Source of the DNA: Chloroflexota bacterium
GTDB taxonomy: Bacteria; Chloroflexota; Anaerolineae; Aggregatilineales; J027
Length of the DNA: 64,000 nucleotides
Direction: 5' to 3'
Assembly: GCA_013112715.1 (NCBI GenBank)
Contig: JABFGB010000026.1
Span: 1-64,000 of the forward strand
The position numbers and the translations under genes were made by a program. Positions 1 through 8,483 of the stretch are shown here, one piece after another; position 1 is the first letter of the stretch, and each line of letters begins with the position of its first letter. The notes beneath the pieces were generated by a model. That model saw only the letters and a program-made list of their open reading frames with translations. It was not told the origin of the DNA and made no database searches.

Positions 1-1165
1 TGCCCGTTCCCATTGGCATACGCACTGGAGGCTCAATCACCGCTTCACCTTCTTTTTGCCAGACCGCAATTTCAACCGTCAAACGATCAAAGAAACTGTG
101 GGGCGGCAGCGCACCATCGCCATACTGCATATCTACAATGCGGATTTGGGCGCGTAGGGTTTGAGTTTCCAAGACCGTCGTCGCACCGGGAACGGCCAAG
201 ACGGGTTCGCCACGTGCGGCTAATTTGGCGCGGATGGCATCGTCGTTAAAGGCATGTTCGGACATCAAGACATGGGTTACGGTACTGATGTCGTTTTTGT
301 CAAATATCCAGACCTCTGTCGCGGTGACTTTCTTGGGGTCGCCTACCCCGATGGTGTCGGCAATACCCGATCCACATTCACCCAAAAAGGTGTTATTGGC
401 GTCGGCGAGTTCGATGGCAAAGGAATCGTCGTAATAGTTGTCACCCGCCAGATAGGTAGACATAAATTGGGTGACAGGCGGGGTGTCGAAAACGGTGCGC
501 TGGGTCGCGGCCATTTCTTTGGCAACCGCGCGTGCTTCTCGTTCCGCCCGCATCTTCATGTCGGTTTCGCTGGGTGCGCCTTGTGTCAACCGCTTAATGA
601 CGGGGCCAATGAGGGGCAGGTCGTAGATGCCGTAGATGGCAAACAACAAGGTTGGCAGCAGCAAAACGATCAGCATCCCCAAGAACCCAAGCAGTGGTAC
701 CATGACATTATTCCAAAAGCCGGGGTCAGGATATTGGTCGAGTTTGGCTTGGGCATCGCCTTTGATGCTGTCTGCGACTGGCTTGAGAGCCTCTAATTGA
801 CCAACCAAGACCGCATTATCGGCATTTTCATTTTGCAGGCGGGTGATGTCGTCAGTAGTGATGCCCGCGTCAATCAGTTTGGTCTGGGCTTCTTCAACTG
901 GGTTAAAATCGCTTGCTCCTTGAGTCGCCACGATTTCATTCCAAGTTTCATATTCAGCCGCAAGGCCCTTAAGCCATTGGTCACGATAGGTATCGCCCAA
1001 CTGGACTGGCTCGGCATTATTCTCAAACTTGACCGGTACAATCACATAGACCAGCAGCATCCCCAATACGACGCCAAAGAGAATCCAAAAAAAGCGCCGC
1101 AATGCGGGTTTAAAGGCGGTCAGAATGACATCCCATTGTTTAACAACATGAACGATTCTTTGCAT
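1..1165 (-). CDS. Two-TM membrane protein of unknown function, 3' end beyond window
   Basis: The frame is open from an ATG at 1165 down to the window edge, giving 388 residues with no stop, so the C-terminus is missing. Visible parts are an N-terminal TM helix (residues about 24-43), an extracytoplasmic-looking segment (about 45-148), a second long TM helix (about 154-180), and a soluble C-terminal part from about 200 on. That part begins with a charged helix rich in Arg, Glu and Ala and continues with a beta-rich region. I recognise no catalytic motif or named family. A promoter-like TTGTAC/TACAAT pair lies 88 to 116 bases upstream. Two long readings on the opposite strand here are shadows. 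The gene is real by its continuous codon-like composition and TM pattern; its role is unknown. Confidence 0.72.
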   Translation of the reverse strand, partial: MQRIVHVVKQWDVILTAFKPALRRFFWILFGVVLGMLLVYVIVPVKFENNAEPVQLGDTYRDQWLKGLAAEYETWNEIVATQGASDFNPVEEAQTKLIDAGITTDDITRLQNENADNAVLVGQLEALKPVADSIKGDAQAKLDQYPDPGFWNNVMVPLLGFLGMLIVLLLPTLLFAIYGIYDLPLIGPVIKRLTQGAPSETDMKMRAEREARAVAKEMAATQRTVFDTPPVTQFMSTYLAGDNYYDDSFAIELADANNTFLGECGSGIADTIGVGDPKKVTATEVWIFDKNDISTVTHVLMSEHAFNDDAIRAKLAARGEPVLAVPGATTVLETQTLRAQIRIVDMQYGDGALPPHSFFDRLTVEIAVWQKEGEAVIEPPVRMPMGTG

Positions 1166-1252
1166 AAGCGTAGCCTCTATTCCGTCCGGCAGGCGGCCCG
1201 TGCAGGCGCGTCCTATTCAACAGCAAATTCGAACTTTTTATCATGTGAGGCC

Positions 1253-1281
1253 ATTGTACATTAAGCCTCGCAAGTGTACAA
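1253..1281 (-). promoter_or_regulatory. Putative promoter of the truncated membrane protein gene, inside an inverted repeat
   Basis: On the minus strand TTGTAC (1281-1276) and TACAAT (1258-1253) are separated by 17 bases. The same bases form an inverted repeat, TTGTACA and TGTACAA, which could also be an operator. Leader length to the ATG at 1165 is about 80 bases. Sequence match only. Confidence 0.5.
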
Positions 1282-1308
1282 ATTTGTGTCTCGCCTACGC
1301 TAAGAAGT

Positions 1309-2403
1309 TTAGAGCAGGTTTTTCTTGCCTGTCTCTTGAAGTTTGTTGACCACTGCCCGGATGTCTTGCGCCCGATCTCGATGGCAAATGAGCAGGGCAT
1401 CATCCGTATCTACAATGACCAGATTTTCAACTCCGATGGTCACAACCAGACGATTACTCAAGACCAATGTTCCGCTCGTATCCAACATAATCGCATCGGT
1501 GTTTTTGCTGTGGAGAACGTTTTGTTGATCGTCCCCACGCTCGATATGCAGCACTTCGTACAAAGCTGACCAACTGCCAATGTCACTCCAACCAATATCG
1601 GCAGGAATCACCGCAACTTCTTGGGCCTTTTCCATAATGGCATAGTCAAGCGAGATTTTTTCCATCTCCGGCCACACTTTTTGGATCACACTTGCATATT
1701 CTGGCGTGCCATAGGCTTGGCGGATGGTCTGCAAATTTTGATAGATGCCGGGTTTTTGTCTTTCAAATTCGGCCAGTGCTTGGGAGGCTTTCCAGATAAA
1801 CATGCCCGCGTTCCAGCTATAGCGTCCGCTGGTGACAAATTCGATGGCAGTGACATGATCGGGTTTTTCACGGAAGCCTTCCGACTTGTAAACCTTGTAG
1901 CCATCCACTGTTTCAAGCAGTTCCCCGCGTTTGATATAACCAAAGCCTGTTGAGGGGTAGCTTGGCGAAATGCCGAGAGTCACGATTTTGCCTTTTTGGG
2001 CCATCTGATAGGCCGATTTGAGCACGTTCAAAAATGCCTCAACGTCGGTGATGTGGTGGTCGGCGGTCAGCACCGCAATCACGGCATCGGGGTCTTGGGC
2101 GGCGATGTGAAGGGTGCCTAAGCCAGCCGCCGGGCCACTGTCACGGCCAAAGGGTTCGACAAGGAAGTTGTCGGAGGGCAGTTCAGGCGTATCGCGGCGC
2201 AGTTCCTCGGCATGATTTTGGCCCGTCACCACAAAAATGCGTTCTGGTGGCAGCAGTGGAAAAAGGCGTTCGACTGAAACCCGGAACATGGAATGTTCAC
2301 CGACCAATGGAAGTGACTGCTTGGGACGATTTTGGCGGCTGAGAGGCCAAAGGCGCGTTCCGCCGCCACCCGCCATGATAATTGCGTATAGATGCTCAGT
2401 CAT
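1309..2403 (-). CDS. manC: Mannose-1-phosphate guanylyltransferase
   Basis: Makes GDP-mannose from mannose-1-phosphate and GTP in the cytoplasm, feeding polysaccharide, glycan or GDP-sugar pathways. The 364-residue protein starts with the nucleotidyltransferase signature GGGGTRLWPLS (residues 12-22) followed by the conserved Lys in RPKQ. It also has ADHHI near 114-118 and FREKPD near 177-182, the sugar-phosphate binding region of this family. The length fits the monofunctional enzyme; the C-terminal phosphomannose isomerase cupin of the bifunctional type (about 470 residues) is absent. It lies 31 bases after dprA on the same strand and probably shares the ffh-rpsP-khpA-rimM-dprA transcript. 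Substrate is inferred from the family; related GDP-sugar pyrophosphorylases are a lesser alternative. Confidence 0.9.
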   Translation of the reverse strand: MTEHLYAIIMAGGGGTRLWPLSRQNRPKQSLPLVGEHSMFRVSVERLFPLLPPERIFVVTGQNHAEELRRDTPELPSDNFLVEPFGRDSGPAAGLGTLHIAAQDPDAVIAVLTADHHITDVEAFLNVLKSAYQMAQKGKIVTLGISPSYPSTGFGYIKRGELLETVDGYKVYKSEGFREKPDHVTAIEFVTSGRYSWNAGMFIWKASQALAEFERQKPGIYQNLQTIRQAYGTPEYASVIQKVWPEMEKISLDYAIMEKAQEVAVIPADIGWSDIGSWSALYEVLHIERGDDQQNVLHSKNTDAIMLDTSGTLVLSNRLVVTIGVENLVIVDTDDALLICHRDRAQDIRAVVNKLQETGKKNLL

Positions 2404-2434
2404 GATTGTTTCTCCAAATTGATAGGGGGGAATT

Positions 2435-3574
2435 TCACTCAGTGTTCAAAGAGTCGTTGAATGAATCAAGGTCTACATTGGGAGACATTTGGAACATCAT
2501 TGCGCCGACAGTCTGTACCAAGCCTTTGAGTTCCATAACAGTCATCATTGAGGCAACTTGATGAATGGGTAGACCACTTTGAATACTGATGTCATCAAGA
2601 TGAACGGGTTCGAGTGCAATGATTTCTAACAAGCGCACCTCTTCCGGCGAATCTGGCACTATTGATTTTACCGCTTGTTTCGTCTGAAGAGTGTAACGAC
2701 TTACATTGAGTTCTTCTAAGATGTCTTCCGGGCGCATGACCAACTTTGCCCCGTCTTGAATCAGACTGTTGGTACCCTCACTGTTGGGAGAGGTGATATT
2801 ACCGGGGATGGCAAAGACCTCACGTCCTTGATCGAGGGCGGATTGAGCGGTTAGCAGTGCGCCGCTGCTTTTTGGCGCTTCGACAATCAACACGCCAAGT
2901 GATAAGCCACTGATAATACGATTTCGCGCCGGAAAATTTTCAGCAAGTGGGGGTGTGCCGGGGGGATATTCCGTAACAATCGCACCGAGTCCCTCCTCGA
3001 CAATTTTGGTAGCAAGGGCGCGGTTCTCAGATGGGTAGAGTTGATCTATGCCATTCCCCATCACGGCGATGGTTCGTCCCCCTGCTGCAAGAGCGGCTTC
3101 ATGTGAAACCGTATCAAGTCCACGCGCCAACCCACTGATGACCGTGACGCCAGCATGAGCCATTGCAGTTGCTATCCGCCGCGCAATTTCGAGGCCATAG
3201 GTCGTGGCTTTGCGTGTCCCGACCATCGCAAGGGCAAGGTCATCTTCGGGAAAAAGCCGACCCCGAACATACAGTAGCGGTGGGCCATCTGGCACTTCGC
3301 GCAAAAGGGTTGGGTATTCGTCATCATCGAGCGTGCAAATATGGGCATGGGCACGCTGAATTTTATCAAGGATGGGATCGAGATTGGGTTCTTTGCGAAA
3401 TTTGAGGAAGGTGCTAAGAACTTGTTCACCCAGTCCAGCATTCAACAACTCTTGGGGGTCGGCATTCCACGCCGCTTCCATATCATGGTCAAAATAGACC
3501 CACAGCGCCCGTAGTCGGCTTGGCCCAATGCCTTTGACGAGATTAAAACCAACCCAATAGTGTTCCCGGTGCAT
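2435..3574 (-). CDS. dprA: DNA processing protein DprA
   Basis: DprA binds incoming single-stranded DNA and loads RecA during natural transformation; it is also kept in many bacteria with no known competence. The 379-residue protein has a helix-hairpin-helix stretch near the N-terminus (LVKGIGPSRLRAL, about 12-24). A Rossmann-like DprA core follows, with GTRKATTYG (119-127) and SGLARGLDT (147-155), then a C-terminal winged-helix-like domain (about 300-360). It follows rimM by 15 bases in an operon of translation-related genes, a common bacterial arrangement. The ATG at 3574 lacks a strong ribosome site, so translation may depend on coupling to rimM. Confidence 0.93.
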   Translation of the reverse strand: MHREHYWVGFNLVKGIGPSRLRALWVYFDHDMEAAWNADPQELLNAGLGEQVLSTFLKFRKEPNLDPILDKIQRAHAHICTLDDDEYPTLLREVPDGPPLLYVRGRLFPEDDLALAMVGTRKATTYGLEIARRIATAMAHAGVTVISGLARGLDTVSHEAALAAGGRTIAVMGNGIDQLYPSENRALATKIVEEGLGAIVTEYPPGTPPLAENFPARNRIISGLSLGVLIVEAPKSSGALLTAQSALDQGREVFAIPGNITSPNSEGTNSLIQDGAKLVMRPEDILEELNVSRYTLQTKQAVKSIVPDSPEEVRLLEIIALEPVHLDDISIQSGLPIHQVASMMTVMELKGLVQTVGAMMFQMSPNVDLDSFNDSLNTE

Positions 3575-3589
3575 AGGGGCAATGCGGGT

Positions 3590-4177
3590 TTAGGCGTCGT
3601 CGCCGTCATCCGGCTCATCAGTATCATCTATCTCGTCGCCGGGAAGCAGACCAATCAAGGGGGTAATGATAATTTTGCGGTTGGCCCGGTCAATGGACTG
3701 AATCACTTCATCCGTATCGGGAATTAACACATCTCCACGATTGCCCCCACGCAGCACATAGACATCATTTGCGCCTGTCTCCATGATTTCCGCTACGTCA
3801 CCGAGATATTCATCGGTGTCGGTGTAGACGGACATGCCCACGATTTCAAACAGATACACTTCGCCTTCTTCAAGGGGTAGGGTATCGCGGAGAGGGGACA
3901 TGACAAATTTGCCGCGCAGAGATTCCGCCGTATTTCGATCCATGATGCCATCTAGGGCCAACAATATCACATCGCGTTCTTGGCGGAGACGCACCACTTT
4001 GTAGCGGGTGGCGCTGCGACGGTCAAATTTGTCCGTACCGAGATAAATTGTATCAAGGTCTTCAAAAAGCTCTGGAAAGCGGGTGATCACTTGCATCCGC
4101 AGTTCACCCCGAATGCCATGTGGCCGGACAACTTTGCCCAGCACGAGGAAATAGGGTTCGGAGGGTTGTTTAGTCAA
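3590..4177 (-). CDS. rimM: Ribosome maturation factor RimM
   Basis: RimM assists assembly of the 30S head domain and 16S rRNA processing by binding ribosomal protein S19. The 195-residue product shows the N-terminal beta-barrel signature LVLGKVVRPHGIRGELR (about 11-27), a linker, and the C-terminal PRC-barrel with DVYVLRGGNRGDVLIP. It ends in an acidic tail rich in Asp. The start is a TTG at 4177 that lies inside the end of khpA, overlapping it by 8 bases. No better start exists before the conserved barrel, so translational coupling to khpA is likely. The order rpsP-khpA-rimM is classical. Confidence 0.93.
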   Translation of the reverse strand: MTKQPSEPYFLVLGKVVRPHGIRGELRMQVITRFPELFEDLDTIYLGTDKFDRRSATRYKVVRLRQERDVILLALDGIMDRNTAESLRGKFVMSPLRDTLPLEEGEVYLFEIVGMSVYTDTDEYLGDVAEIMETGANDVYVLRGGNRGDVLIPDTDEVIQSIDRANRKIIITPLIGLLPGDEIDDTDEPDDGDDA

Positions 4178-4397
4178 TCTTCAGTGTCACCCGTTTGCCT
4201 TCGCGTGCTGCCATTGCCCGCAGCAAAACCCGCAGGGCGCTGGCAACACGACCATCTTTTCCAATCACCCGGCCTGCATCCTCCGGGGCAACATGCAGCT
4301 TGAGAATAACCAAATTGCCGTCTGGCTCGACGCCCACTTCCACTTGGGAGGGGTCATCTACCAGCGATTTGGCGACGTATTCAACAAGTTCTTTCAT
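4170..4397 (-). CDS. khpA: KH-domain RNA-binding protein KhpA
   Basis: Small (75-residue) single KH-domain protein that binds RNA, usually together with KhpB/Jag, and affects cell-envelope and translation-related RNAs in other bacteria. The KH core is clear, with GRVIGKDGR at residues 42-50 carrying the GxxG loop (G46-K-D-G49) preceded by the beta strand LVILKLHV. A Shine-Dalgarno GGAGGG precedes the ATG at 4397. It sits between rpsP and rimM, its usual place, and overlaps rimM by 8 bases. Confidence 0.93.
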   Translation of the reverse strand: MKELVEYVAKSLVDDPSQVEVGVEPDGNLVILKLHVAPEDAGRVIGKDGRVASALRVLLRAMAAREGKRVTLKID

Positions 4398-4440
4398 CTC
4401 AGCCCTCCATTAGGAAGACAGCGGTTAAAAATTCAGACCT

Positions 4441-4815
4441 TTAGTTGGCCGATTCCTTCTTGAGAGGGGCCATAAAGCGGGTCTTGGGATTGATTGGGCC
4501 AGCGGCTTCTTTCTTGGCGTTGGCTTCGGCAACTAGCACTTCCATGCTTTCGCCCTTTTTCAGGCGTTCATAACGTTCCAGTGTACCCGCCTTACGCAGC
4601 AACATATTGACAGAATCGGAGGGTTGAGCGCCATTGCTTAACCAAAACAGCATACGCTCTTCCGCAAATTCAACGGTTTCCGGCTGGGTGCGGGGATTGT
4701 AGTGACCCAGAATCTCGATATAGCGCCCATCGCGTTTGGCGCGTTGATCGGCGGCGACAATACGATAGACAGCTTGACCTTTTTGGCCTACACGACGCAA
4801 ACGAATGCGTACCAT
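4441..4815 (-). CDS. rpsP: 30S ribosomal protein S16
   Basis: Structural protein of the small ribosomal subunit. The N-terminus MVRIRLRRVGQKGQAVYRIV is the typical S16 start, and the GHYNPRTQP region is conserved. At 124 residues it is longer than the usual 80-90. The extra length is a C-terminal tail (about 88-124) rich in Lys, Ala and Glu ending in basic residues, as is seen in several phyla. It is 42 bases downstream of ffh and 43 bases upstream of khpA. Confidence 0.96.
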   Translation of the reverse strand: MVRIRLRRVGQKGQAVYRIVAADQRAKRDGRYIEILGHYNPRTQPETVEFAEERMLFWLSNGAQPSDSVNMLLRKAGTLERYERLKKGESMEVLVAEANAKKEAAGPINPKTRFMAPLKKESAN

Positions 4816-4857
4816 GATTGTTTCATTGCTCCTTACAGCATGTATTCATTTTCGGGT

Positions 4858-6195
4858 TTAACGGAGACCCGGCATTCGTGGAGGTCGTCCCCCCCCGCCG
4901 CCAATCTCCTTCATCATTTTTTGCATATCACGGAACTGGCTCAAGAGTTGATTGATGTCCTGCACCGTTGTTCCACTACCTGCGGCAATCCGTTTTTTGC
5001 GACTGGCATTCAACATTTTGGGATTACGACGCTCTTGGGGGGTCATGGAGAGGATAATCGCCTCGACCCGTTTCATCCGTTGTTGAGCATCTTGGTCATT
5101 GATGTTCAACTGCTTGCGTAGATTGCCGACGCCGGGAATCATCTCTAGGATTTTAGAAAATGACCCCATGCGGCGAATTTTTTGGAGTTGCCCCAAGAAA
5201 TCTTCAAGGTTGAACTCATTTTTCAACATCTTCTTTTGAAGGCGCAGGGCTTCTTCTTCATCGTAAAGCTGTTCGGCTTGTTCGATGAGGGAGAGCATGT
5301 CGCCCATACCGAGGATACGTGAGGCCAGACGATCTGGATAGAATACCTCAAATCCGTCTAACTTTTCGCCTGTTGCCAAAAACTTAATTGGAACCCCGGT
5401 CACTTCTCGCATGGAAATGGCAGCACCGCCACGCGCATCACCGTCTACTTTAGTCAGAATCAACCCCGTCAGGCCGACTCGTTGATTAAAGCCTTCGGCG
5501 ATCCGTACCGCTTCCTGCCCCGTCATCGCATCCGCCACCAGCAAAATTTCGGCTGGATTGGTGCGTGCTTTGATTGCCTCCAATTCGGCCATCAGATGGT
5601 CATCAATCTGCAAACGACCCGCTGTGTCCAAAATCACAACCGTCGCTCCGGCATTTTTGGCGGCTTCAACCCCTCGCGCACAGATGTCGGGGGGGGAGGA
5701 TTGGATTGTTTCGGCGTAGTACGGCATGTCAATTTGTTTGGCGAGCGTCACCAACTGGTCAATCGCTGCTGGACGGTAGGTATCAGCGGCGACCAGCCAT
5801 GGTTTACGATTGTCGCGGCGCAGGTGCAGGGCTAGTTTTGCCGCAGTGGTGGTCTTACCCGACCCCTGCAGGCCGACCAGCATAATCACGCGCGGAGAGG
5901 GGCCGCTGAGATTCAGTCTGCCTGCTTCGCCAAGTGTGGCAACGAGTTCCTCATTGACGATTTTGATGACCTGTTGGGCGGGACGAAGACTTTTTTGGAC
6001 TTCTGCCCCGATAGCCCGTTCACGCACGCGCTTGATAAAATCTTTTGTCACCTTGAGGTTGACATCGGCTTCAAGCAAGGCAATACGCACCTCACGCAGC
6101 GCCGTATCTACATCGGCTTCGGTGAGTGTGCCTTTGCGACCAAGCTGTCCAAAGACATCTTGTAGGCGGTCACTCAGGTTTTCAAACATCGGCAT
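4858..6195 (-). CDS. ffh: Signal recognition particle protein Ffh
   Basis: GTPase that binds the SRP RNA and signal sequences of nascent membrane proteins and delivers ribosomes to FtsY. The 445-residue protein has the N domain (1-95) and the G domain with GLQGSGKTT (108-116), DTAGR (190-194) and TKVDGDARGGA from about 248. The methionine-rich M domain (about 300-435) ends in a short Gly/Pro/Arg tail. Two start codons lie close together (6195 and 6189); the first is kept. A TTGACT/TAAAAT promoter lies just upstream, making ffh the first gene of the ffh-rpsP-khpA-rimM-dprA-manC unit. Confidence 0.97.
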   Translation of the reverse strand: MPMFENLSDRLQDVFGQLGRKGTLTEADVDTALREVRIALLEADVNLKVTKDFIKRVRERAIGAEVQKSLRPAQQVIKIVNEELVATLGEAGRLNLSGPSPRVIMLVGLQGSGKTTTAAKLALHLRRDNRKPWLVAADTYRPAAIDQLVTLAKQIDMPYYAETIQSSPPDICARGVEAAKNAGATVVILDTAGRLQIDDHLMAELEAIKARTNPAEILLVADAMTGQEAVRIAEGFNQRVGLTGLILTKVDGDARGGAAISMREVTGVPIKFLATGEKLDGFEVFYPDRLASRILGMGDMLSLIEQAEQLYDEEEALRLQKKMLKNEFNLEDFLGQLQKIRRMGSFSKILEMIPGVGNLRKQLNINDQDAQQRMKRVEAIILSMTPQERRNPKMLNASRKKRIAAGSGTTVQDINQLLSQFRDMQKMMKEIGGGGGRPPRMPGLR

Positions 6196-6244
6196 AGGGA
6201 ATTTTTTACCTGCTCAATTTTGCCATGCTGTTGGAAACAGGCCG

Positions 6245-6273
6245 ATTTTAAGGGAGGAAAGGCTTATAGTCAA
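6245..6273 (-). promoter_or_regulatory. Promoter of the ffh operon
   Basis: Minus-strand TTGACT (6273-6268) and TAAAAT (6250-6245) with 17 bases between them, a near-consensus vegetative promoter about 50 bases before the ffh start. It probably drives ffh through manC, since gaps between those genes are 43 bases or less. Confidence 0.65.
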
Positions 6274-6290
6274 GGTAAAAAGTGAGTTAA

Positions 6291-6335
6291 CCCAAACCCC
6301 TCCATCGGCATCTATCCATCAATAGAGGGGTTGGT
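6291..6335 (-). terminator. Inverted repeat downstream of dnaN
   Basis: An A/C-rich arm at 6291-6302 pairs with GAGGGGTTGG at 6325-6335, forming a strong hairpin about 20 bases after the dnaN stop. There is no immediate T-run on the minus strand (TTTTT appears about 14 bases later), so it may be an imperfect terminator or an mRNA-stabilising hairpin. Confidence 0.4.
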
Positions 6336-6354
6336 GTTCCGTTATTTGGGACTA

Positions 6355-7500
6355 TCAGCCGCCGCGCATGGGCATAATCACATGCACAAAATGATCAAGG
6401 CCGTCATCATCGGTTCGCATCGGACGCACCACACCGGGGTCGGTGGAGGTGTTGGTTTCGATGACGACCTGATCTTCTTTAATCACGTTTAGGACATCAA
6501 TCAAGTAGCGGATGTTGAAGGAGATGTCCACGCTTGTACCGTCCACTGAGGCCGTCACCAAACTTTCGTTATCGCCTTTTTCGTTGGATTGACCACGCAC
6601 ACGCATTTCGCCCGGGCCAACGCCATCGTCGGAAGGGATAATCGAAATCTTGGTAGTGAAAGCATTGTCGCGGGCAAACACTTCTGAGCGCTTGCATGCC
6701 AACAGCAATTCATCCCGATAAACAGTGGTCAGGGTGCTCTTTTTGCGTGGGATAATCCCTTCATAATCCGGGAATTTGCCTTCAATGAGGCTAGAAACCA
6801 CATCCACTTCCGCCAGATGGAACATGACTTGGCTGCGGCCTTCGGGCATGGAGATATAGATCAGTTCGTCCTCATCGGAGATAATACGCGCCACTTCTTG
6901 TAATGCTTTCGCAGGAATAATTACACTCACGACCTGCTTCACCGGATTTTCAATATAGGCTTTGCGTACCGACAGACGATAGCCATCTGCCGAGGCCAGT
7001 GTAATTACGTTATTTTCAAAACGCGCCAGAATGCCCGTCAGCACAGGGCGGTTGTCATCTTTGGCGGCGGCGAAGGCGACCTGCTCAATCATCTCACGGA
7101 ATTCATGGGCAGGTACGGCCACCCCGTCGGCGCTCGCTTCGGGGATTAGCGGAAATTCAGAAGCGTCAATGCCTTTGATATTGGTGGTTGTGCCGCCGCA
7201 GCGCAAGTTGACCGTCTGGGTACGGACTTCCAATTCCATATCCACTCGTTCCGGCGATAGATTGCTGACGAGTTCGTATAGGGTACGGGCAGGTACGGTG
7301 ACAGCGCCATCTTGTTCCACTTTGGCCCCAATCCAGACCGAAATGCCGAGTTCAAGATTGGTGGCGGAAAGTTTTAGGCGGGAGTCTTCGGTGGAAAGCA
7401 GCACATTCGCCAAGATGGGCAGGGTTGGGCGCGAACTAATCGCCCGGTTGACAATACTCAGACCTTTTTGCAGATTTTCTTGCAGAACAGAAACACGCAT
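6355..7500 (-). CDS. dnaN: DNA polymerase III sliding clamp (beta subunit)
   Basis: Ring-shaped processivity factor that tethers polymerase III to DNA. The 381-residue product has the three repeated clamp domains of the family. Family-typical segments are the N-terminus MRVSVLQENLQKGLSIV, the RPVLTGI region near the middle, and a C-terminus ending HVIMPMRGG, close to the canonical MPMR end. It is transcribed alone from its own promoter and is not next to dnaA, recF or gyrB. This locus is therefore not the usual replication-origin cluster. GGAGA precedes the ATG. Confidence 0.96.
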   Translation of the reverse strand: MRVSVLQENLQKGLSIVNRAISSRPTLPILANVLLSTEDSRLKLSATNLELGISVWIGAKVEQDGAVTVPARTLYELVSNLSPERVDMELEVRTQTVNLRCGGTTTNIKGIDASEFPLIPEASADGVAVPAHEFREMIEQVAFAAAKDDNRPVLTGILARFENNVITLASADGYRLSVRKAYIENPVKQVVSVIIPAKALQEVARIISDEDELIYISMPEGRSQVMFHLAEVDVVSSLIEGKFPDYEGIIPRKKSTLTTVYRDELLLACKRSEVFARDNAFTTKISIIPSDDGVGPGEMRVRGQSNEKGDNESLVTASVDGTSVDISFNIRYLIDVLNVIKEDQVVIETNTSTDPGVVRPMRTDDDGLDHFVHVIMPMRGG

Positions 7501-7567
7501 GTTGAGAGTTCTCCGCAGGGCTTCGCGCCGTAAATTTTCAAATTTTTGTGAATCGTGTAACCCAAAA

Positions 7568-7595
7568 ATTATATCCTTAAACCCTGTAAACGCAA
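7568..7595 (-). promoter_or_regulatory. Promoter of dnaN
   Basis: Minus-strand TTGCGT (7595-7590) and a perfect TATAAT (7573-7568) with a 16-base spacer, directly after the lipoprotein gene stop and about 70 bases before the dnaN ATG. Confidence 0.6.
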
Positions 7596-7614
7596 GGGTT
7601 TCCGCACTGTTGTT

Positions 7615-8472
7615 CTAGCAGCCGTTCGGAACGGAGATATTCGGCGCAATGCCCAGTTGATCTACATCGTATTGAAAAACAATGCGACCCGTGACCGGAC
7701 GATTGCCGAATAACAACGTCGCTTGATAAACATTCATCTCGACTTTGTAGCGAGTGACAACATTGTACTCCGGCGAAACCCACAGTTCACCCGTCAAAAT
7801 ATCAATCGCGTTGGTCGTTTGAACCGATGGGTAATTCATCTGGGAGGGTGTAAAGCCATATTGCCACGATTTGTAGCCGTTAATCAGTTCATTGGGGCGG
7901 CCTGTCGACTGTGCTAGATTGACCCCGCCCAACAATTGCCCGGCTTGCAAGGTCGCAATATCCCGGATTTTAGCGGGGTCGGTGATACATACCCCATTGG
8001 GATTAAGCATGTAGAAATTATTGCTTAGGCGCACTACGTCTAAATTGCTGGCATCCCCCGAAAAGACATTGCCCAAAAATTCAATGCGCACTTGCCGTGC
8101 CACATTAAAGTCATCGTTCCAAATTTCGATGCGCATGGTACTTTGGACATTGGGGGGATCGTCGGGAGTGGGTTCGCTGTATGCGCCGTCGAAATTCACT
8201 GTAATGATGACATGCGAATACACTGCCGTGCGTAAATTATCATCAATACCGGGGAAGGACACCGTTGCAAAACCTGCTGGCGGGGCGACCTGTGTCAAAT
8301 AGACAGCCGTCTGCAAATCGGTCAGGGTGGCAAGGGTGGGCACCACCACATCGTCATCCCCCGTCAGCTTATCTACCTCATCACACGCCCCGATCAACAG
8401 CCCGATGAGACTTAGCACTAGGGCTATGCTCCAAAATCGTACCCTTTTGGGACGACGACCCGCTAATTCCAT
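7615..8472 (-). CDS. Predicted lipoprotein of unknown function
   Basis: A 285-residue secreted protein with a basic N-terminus, a hydrophobic stretch (about 14-28) and a lipobox LIGAC with Cys30 as the acylation site. An Asp/Val-rich linker follows. The mature part is beta-rich with alternating polar and hydrophobic strands, and the pattern loosely recalls the LolA/LppX fold, but I cannot name a family. Three further Cys occur, one in GVCITD, one in the last residues and the lipobox one. GGGAGA precedes the ATG. It lies 11 bases after the methyltransferase gene on the same strand and may be cotranscribed with it. Confidence 0.75.
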   Translation of the reverse strand: MELAGRRPKRVRFWSIALVLSLIGLLIGACDEVDKLTGDDDVVVPTLATLTDLQTAVYLTQVAPPAGFATVSFPGIDDNLRTAVYSHVIITVNFDGAYSEPTPDDPPNVQSTMRIEIWNDDFNVARQVRIEFLGNVFSGDASNLDVVRLSNNFYMLNPNGVCITDPAKIRDIATLQAGQLLGGVNLAQSTGRPNELINGYKSWQYGFTPSQMNYPSVQTTNAIDILTGELWVSPEYNVVTRYKVEMNVYQATLLFGNRPVTGRIVFQYDVDQLGIAPNISVPNGC

Positions 8473-8483
8473 TTAAGTTCTCC

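Noticed and set aside
254..1264. Two consecutive plus-strand readings of 180 and 155 codons
   Set aside because: They are antisense to the continuous minus-strand membrane-protein frame, which has TM helices and a promoter; the plus readings show no domain and no ribosome sites.
6196..7614. Possible replication origin near dnaN
   Set aside because: No dnaA, recF or gyrB gene and no cluster of DnaA boxes (TTATCCACA-like) in the gaps on either side of dnaN.
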